NCBI GenBank assembly: GCA_903938955.1
Contig: CAJAFJ010000643.1
Span: 1-7,269 of the forward strand
Length of the DNA stretch: 7,269 nt
Direction of reading: 5' to 3'
Origin: an uncultured beta proteobacterium
GTDB taxonomy: Bacteria > Pseudomonadota > Gammaproteobacteria > Burkholderiales > Burkholderiaceae
Both the position numbers and the translations under genes were made by a program. Of the stretch, positions 6,769-7,269 are shown in pieces (within the stretch, counting starts at the first letter, position 1; each line of letters starts with the position of its first letter). Below the pieces are notes generated by a model that saw nothing but the letters and a program-made list of their open reading frames with translations, was not told the origin of the DNA and searched no databases.

Positions 6769-6814
6769 TTATGGGATGAATTCTCCTGGCTTCGTTTGAC
6801 ACCAACATCGTCCG

Positions 6815-6845
6815 TTGAGACTAAAGTGAGCGTCTTTTTTATAGG
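6815..6845 (+). promoter_or_regulatory. possible sigma70-type promoter for the pentapeptide gene
   Basis: TTGAGA (6815-6820, five of six to the -35 consensus) is followed after 17 bases by TTTATA (6838-6843), or after 19 bases by TATAGG (6840-6845). Both -10 candidates are imperfect. A transcript starting near 6851 would have a leader of about 55 bases containing the 6883-6895 palindrome. A perfect TTGACA at 6796-6801 has no good -10 at 16-18 bases. Confidence 0.3.
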
Positions 6846-6882
6846 AGCTGTATGCAACAATGCAGGCCCGTTTAGGTGCCTA

Positions 6883-6895
6883 TAACCCTGGGTTA
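6883..6895. promoter_or_regulatory. 13-bp palindrome, possible operator
   Basis: TAACCC-T-GGGTTA is a perfect inverted repeat with a one-base centre, ending ten bases before ATG 6906. Immediately to its left is a shorter palindrome, TAGG-TG-CCTA (6873-6882). It could be a protein-binding site or a small leader structure; the regulator is unknown and nothing in the window encodes one. Confidence 0.35.
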
Positions 6896-6905
6896 GACAA
6901 CAAAC

Positions 6906-7269
6906 ATGACAAACACAGCCGCTTCGTTTCAGACGAATTCCCTCCACATCACCGGCCAGACGATGTCACGCGCCATGCTGGAGAAACTGCTCACGCAGGA
7001 CCCACAAACGGCGGTCTTTGAGGACTGCGACTTTGAAGGCGTTGACTTGTCAAGACTCAAGTTGTGCGGTTTTGAATTCCGGGGCTGCGGCTTCATGGAA
7101 GCCTCGTTGTTTGCAACTGCCCTGTCAGGAACCCGCTGGAGGGGATGCCGTGGACGTCAGGCCGACTTTGAAGCGGCGGACCTGACCGATGCCCACTTTC
7201 AAAACTGCGACCTCAACAACAGTCTGTGGCGTCGCGCCAGACTGTCATCGACTTCATTCGTTGAATGCA
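6906..7269 (+). CDS. pentapeptide-repeat protein, N-terminal part (cut by window edge)
   Basis: 121 codons are present with no stop; the gene runs past the right edge. After a non-repeat N-terminal segment (1-35, including 'MSRAMLEKLLTQDP') the protein consists of five-residue repeats without a break: residues 38, 43, 48 and so on to 118 are Phe, Leu or Trp in 16 of 17 cases (Gly83 is the exception), flanked by units such as CDFEG, VDLSR, ADFEA, ADLTD and CDLNN. Such repeats fold into a right-handed quadrilateral beta-helix, four repeats per turn. Cysteines fall at 41, 61, 81, 101 and 121, exactly one per predicted turn. An in-frame TAG at 6894 makes ATG 6906 the earliest possible start; it has no Shine-Dalgarno sequence, and ATG codons at 6963 and 6975 are alternatives. 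Family members include DNA mimics that protect gyrase, type VI secretion-associated proteins and many of unknown role; nothing here allows a choice. Confidence 0.88.
   Translation, partial: MTNTAASFQTNSLHITGQTMSRAMLEKLLTQDPQTAVFEDCDFEGVDLSRLKLCGFEFRGCGFMEASLFATALSGTRWRGCRGRQADFEAADLTDAHFQNCDLNNSLWRRARLSSTSFVEC

Larger units (their letters stand above)
6739..6905. other. divergent intergenic region between tesB and the pentapeptide gene
   Basis: This 167-bp, relatively AT-rich stretch separates the minus-strand operon from the plus-strand gene and must hold the promoter of at least one of them. An open frame crosses it on the minus strand (6947-6735) but has no family features. I see a hairpin next to tesB (6752-6768), a palindrome before the plus gene (6883-6895) and a possible plus-strand promoter (6815-6845). 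On the minus strand the best -10-like hexamer is TATAAA (6843-6838), but no acceptable -35 lies at the right distance. The operon may therefore need an activator, or its promoter may be of another type (inference). Confidence 0.7.

Noticed and set aside
6796..6801. Perfect TTGACA on the plus strand as a -35 element
   Set aside because: The hexamers at 16-18 bases downstream (GACTAA, ACTAAA) match the -10 consensus poorly.
6838..6843. TATAAA on the minus strand as the -10 of the tesB operon
   Set aside because: No acceptable -35 at 16-18 bases; kept only as a remark in the intergenic entry.
6735..6947. Small minus-strand open frame crossing the intergenic region into the pentapeptide gene
   Set aside because: No family features; it overlaps the pentapeptide coding start antisense and the tesB start, so it is more likely chance.
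1..7269. CRISPR arrays, insertion sequences, tRNA or rRNA genes
   Set aside because: No regularly spaced repeats, terminal inverted repeats, transposase motifs or RNA-gene signatures were seen; coding is nearly continuous.

Overview
The window carries most of a catabolic operon on the minus strand (positions 6738 down to 1) and the 5' part of one unrelated gene on the plus strand (6906 to the right edge). The operon matches the pathway by which bacteria break down the steroid nucleus: a ring-A extradiol dioxygenase (TesB/HsaC type) followed by the enzymes that open rings D and C of the CoA-activated indanedione (HIP) fragment. The moderately GC-rich sequence, protein style, tight gene packing and tes/scd-like gene content suggest a betaproteobacterium of the Burkholderiales, probably Comamonadaceae. 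This is inference; there is no rRNA or other taxonomic marker.

Layout in transcription order (minus strand): tesB-like dioxygenase (6738-5839); ipdA-like (5831-4953) and ipdB-like (4941-4177), the two subunits of a CoA-transferase-fold ring-opening hydrolase; a 302-residue crotonase-family protein (4166-3258); an ipdC-like flavoenzyme of the nitronate monooxygenase fold (3261-2176); an echA20-like ring-D hydrolase (2163-1408); an acyl-CoA dehydrogenase (1390-230); and the first 72 codons of a second acyl-CoA dehydrogenase (216 to the left edge). Gaps are 7-17 bp or a 4-bp overlap, and most genes have a clear Shine-Dalgarno sequence near or overlapping the preceding stop codon, so this is almost certainly one transcription unit. 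Several of the longest open frames begin at spurious upstream TTG codons or, in one case, far inside the upstream gene; corrected starts are given for ipdA, ipdB, the crotonase and the acyl-CoA dehydrogenase.

How the genes work together (family knowledge): TesB/HsaC cleaves catecholic ring A of the 9,10-seco steroid. After hydrolysis and beta-oxidation, the remaining C/D rings are carried as HIP-CoA and shortened to HIC-CoA. Acyl-CoA dehydrogenases and hydratases drive the side-chain steps. IpdC desaturates HIC-CoA to HIEC-CoA, EchA20 opens ring D by hydrolysis, and IpdAB opens ring C, giving a linear CoA ester for beta-oxidation. The CoA ligase, thiolase, ring-A/B oxygenases and regulator are not in the window.

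Positions 6739-6905 are a 167-bp divergent intergenic region with a small hairpin next to the tesB start and a palindrome just before the plus-strand gene. That gene, cut by the right edge, encodes a pentapeptide-repeat protein with 17 unbroken repeats and a cysteine at exactly every twentieth residue. It is the least expected item in the window and has no evident link to steroid catabolism.
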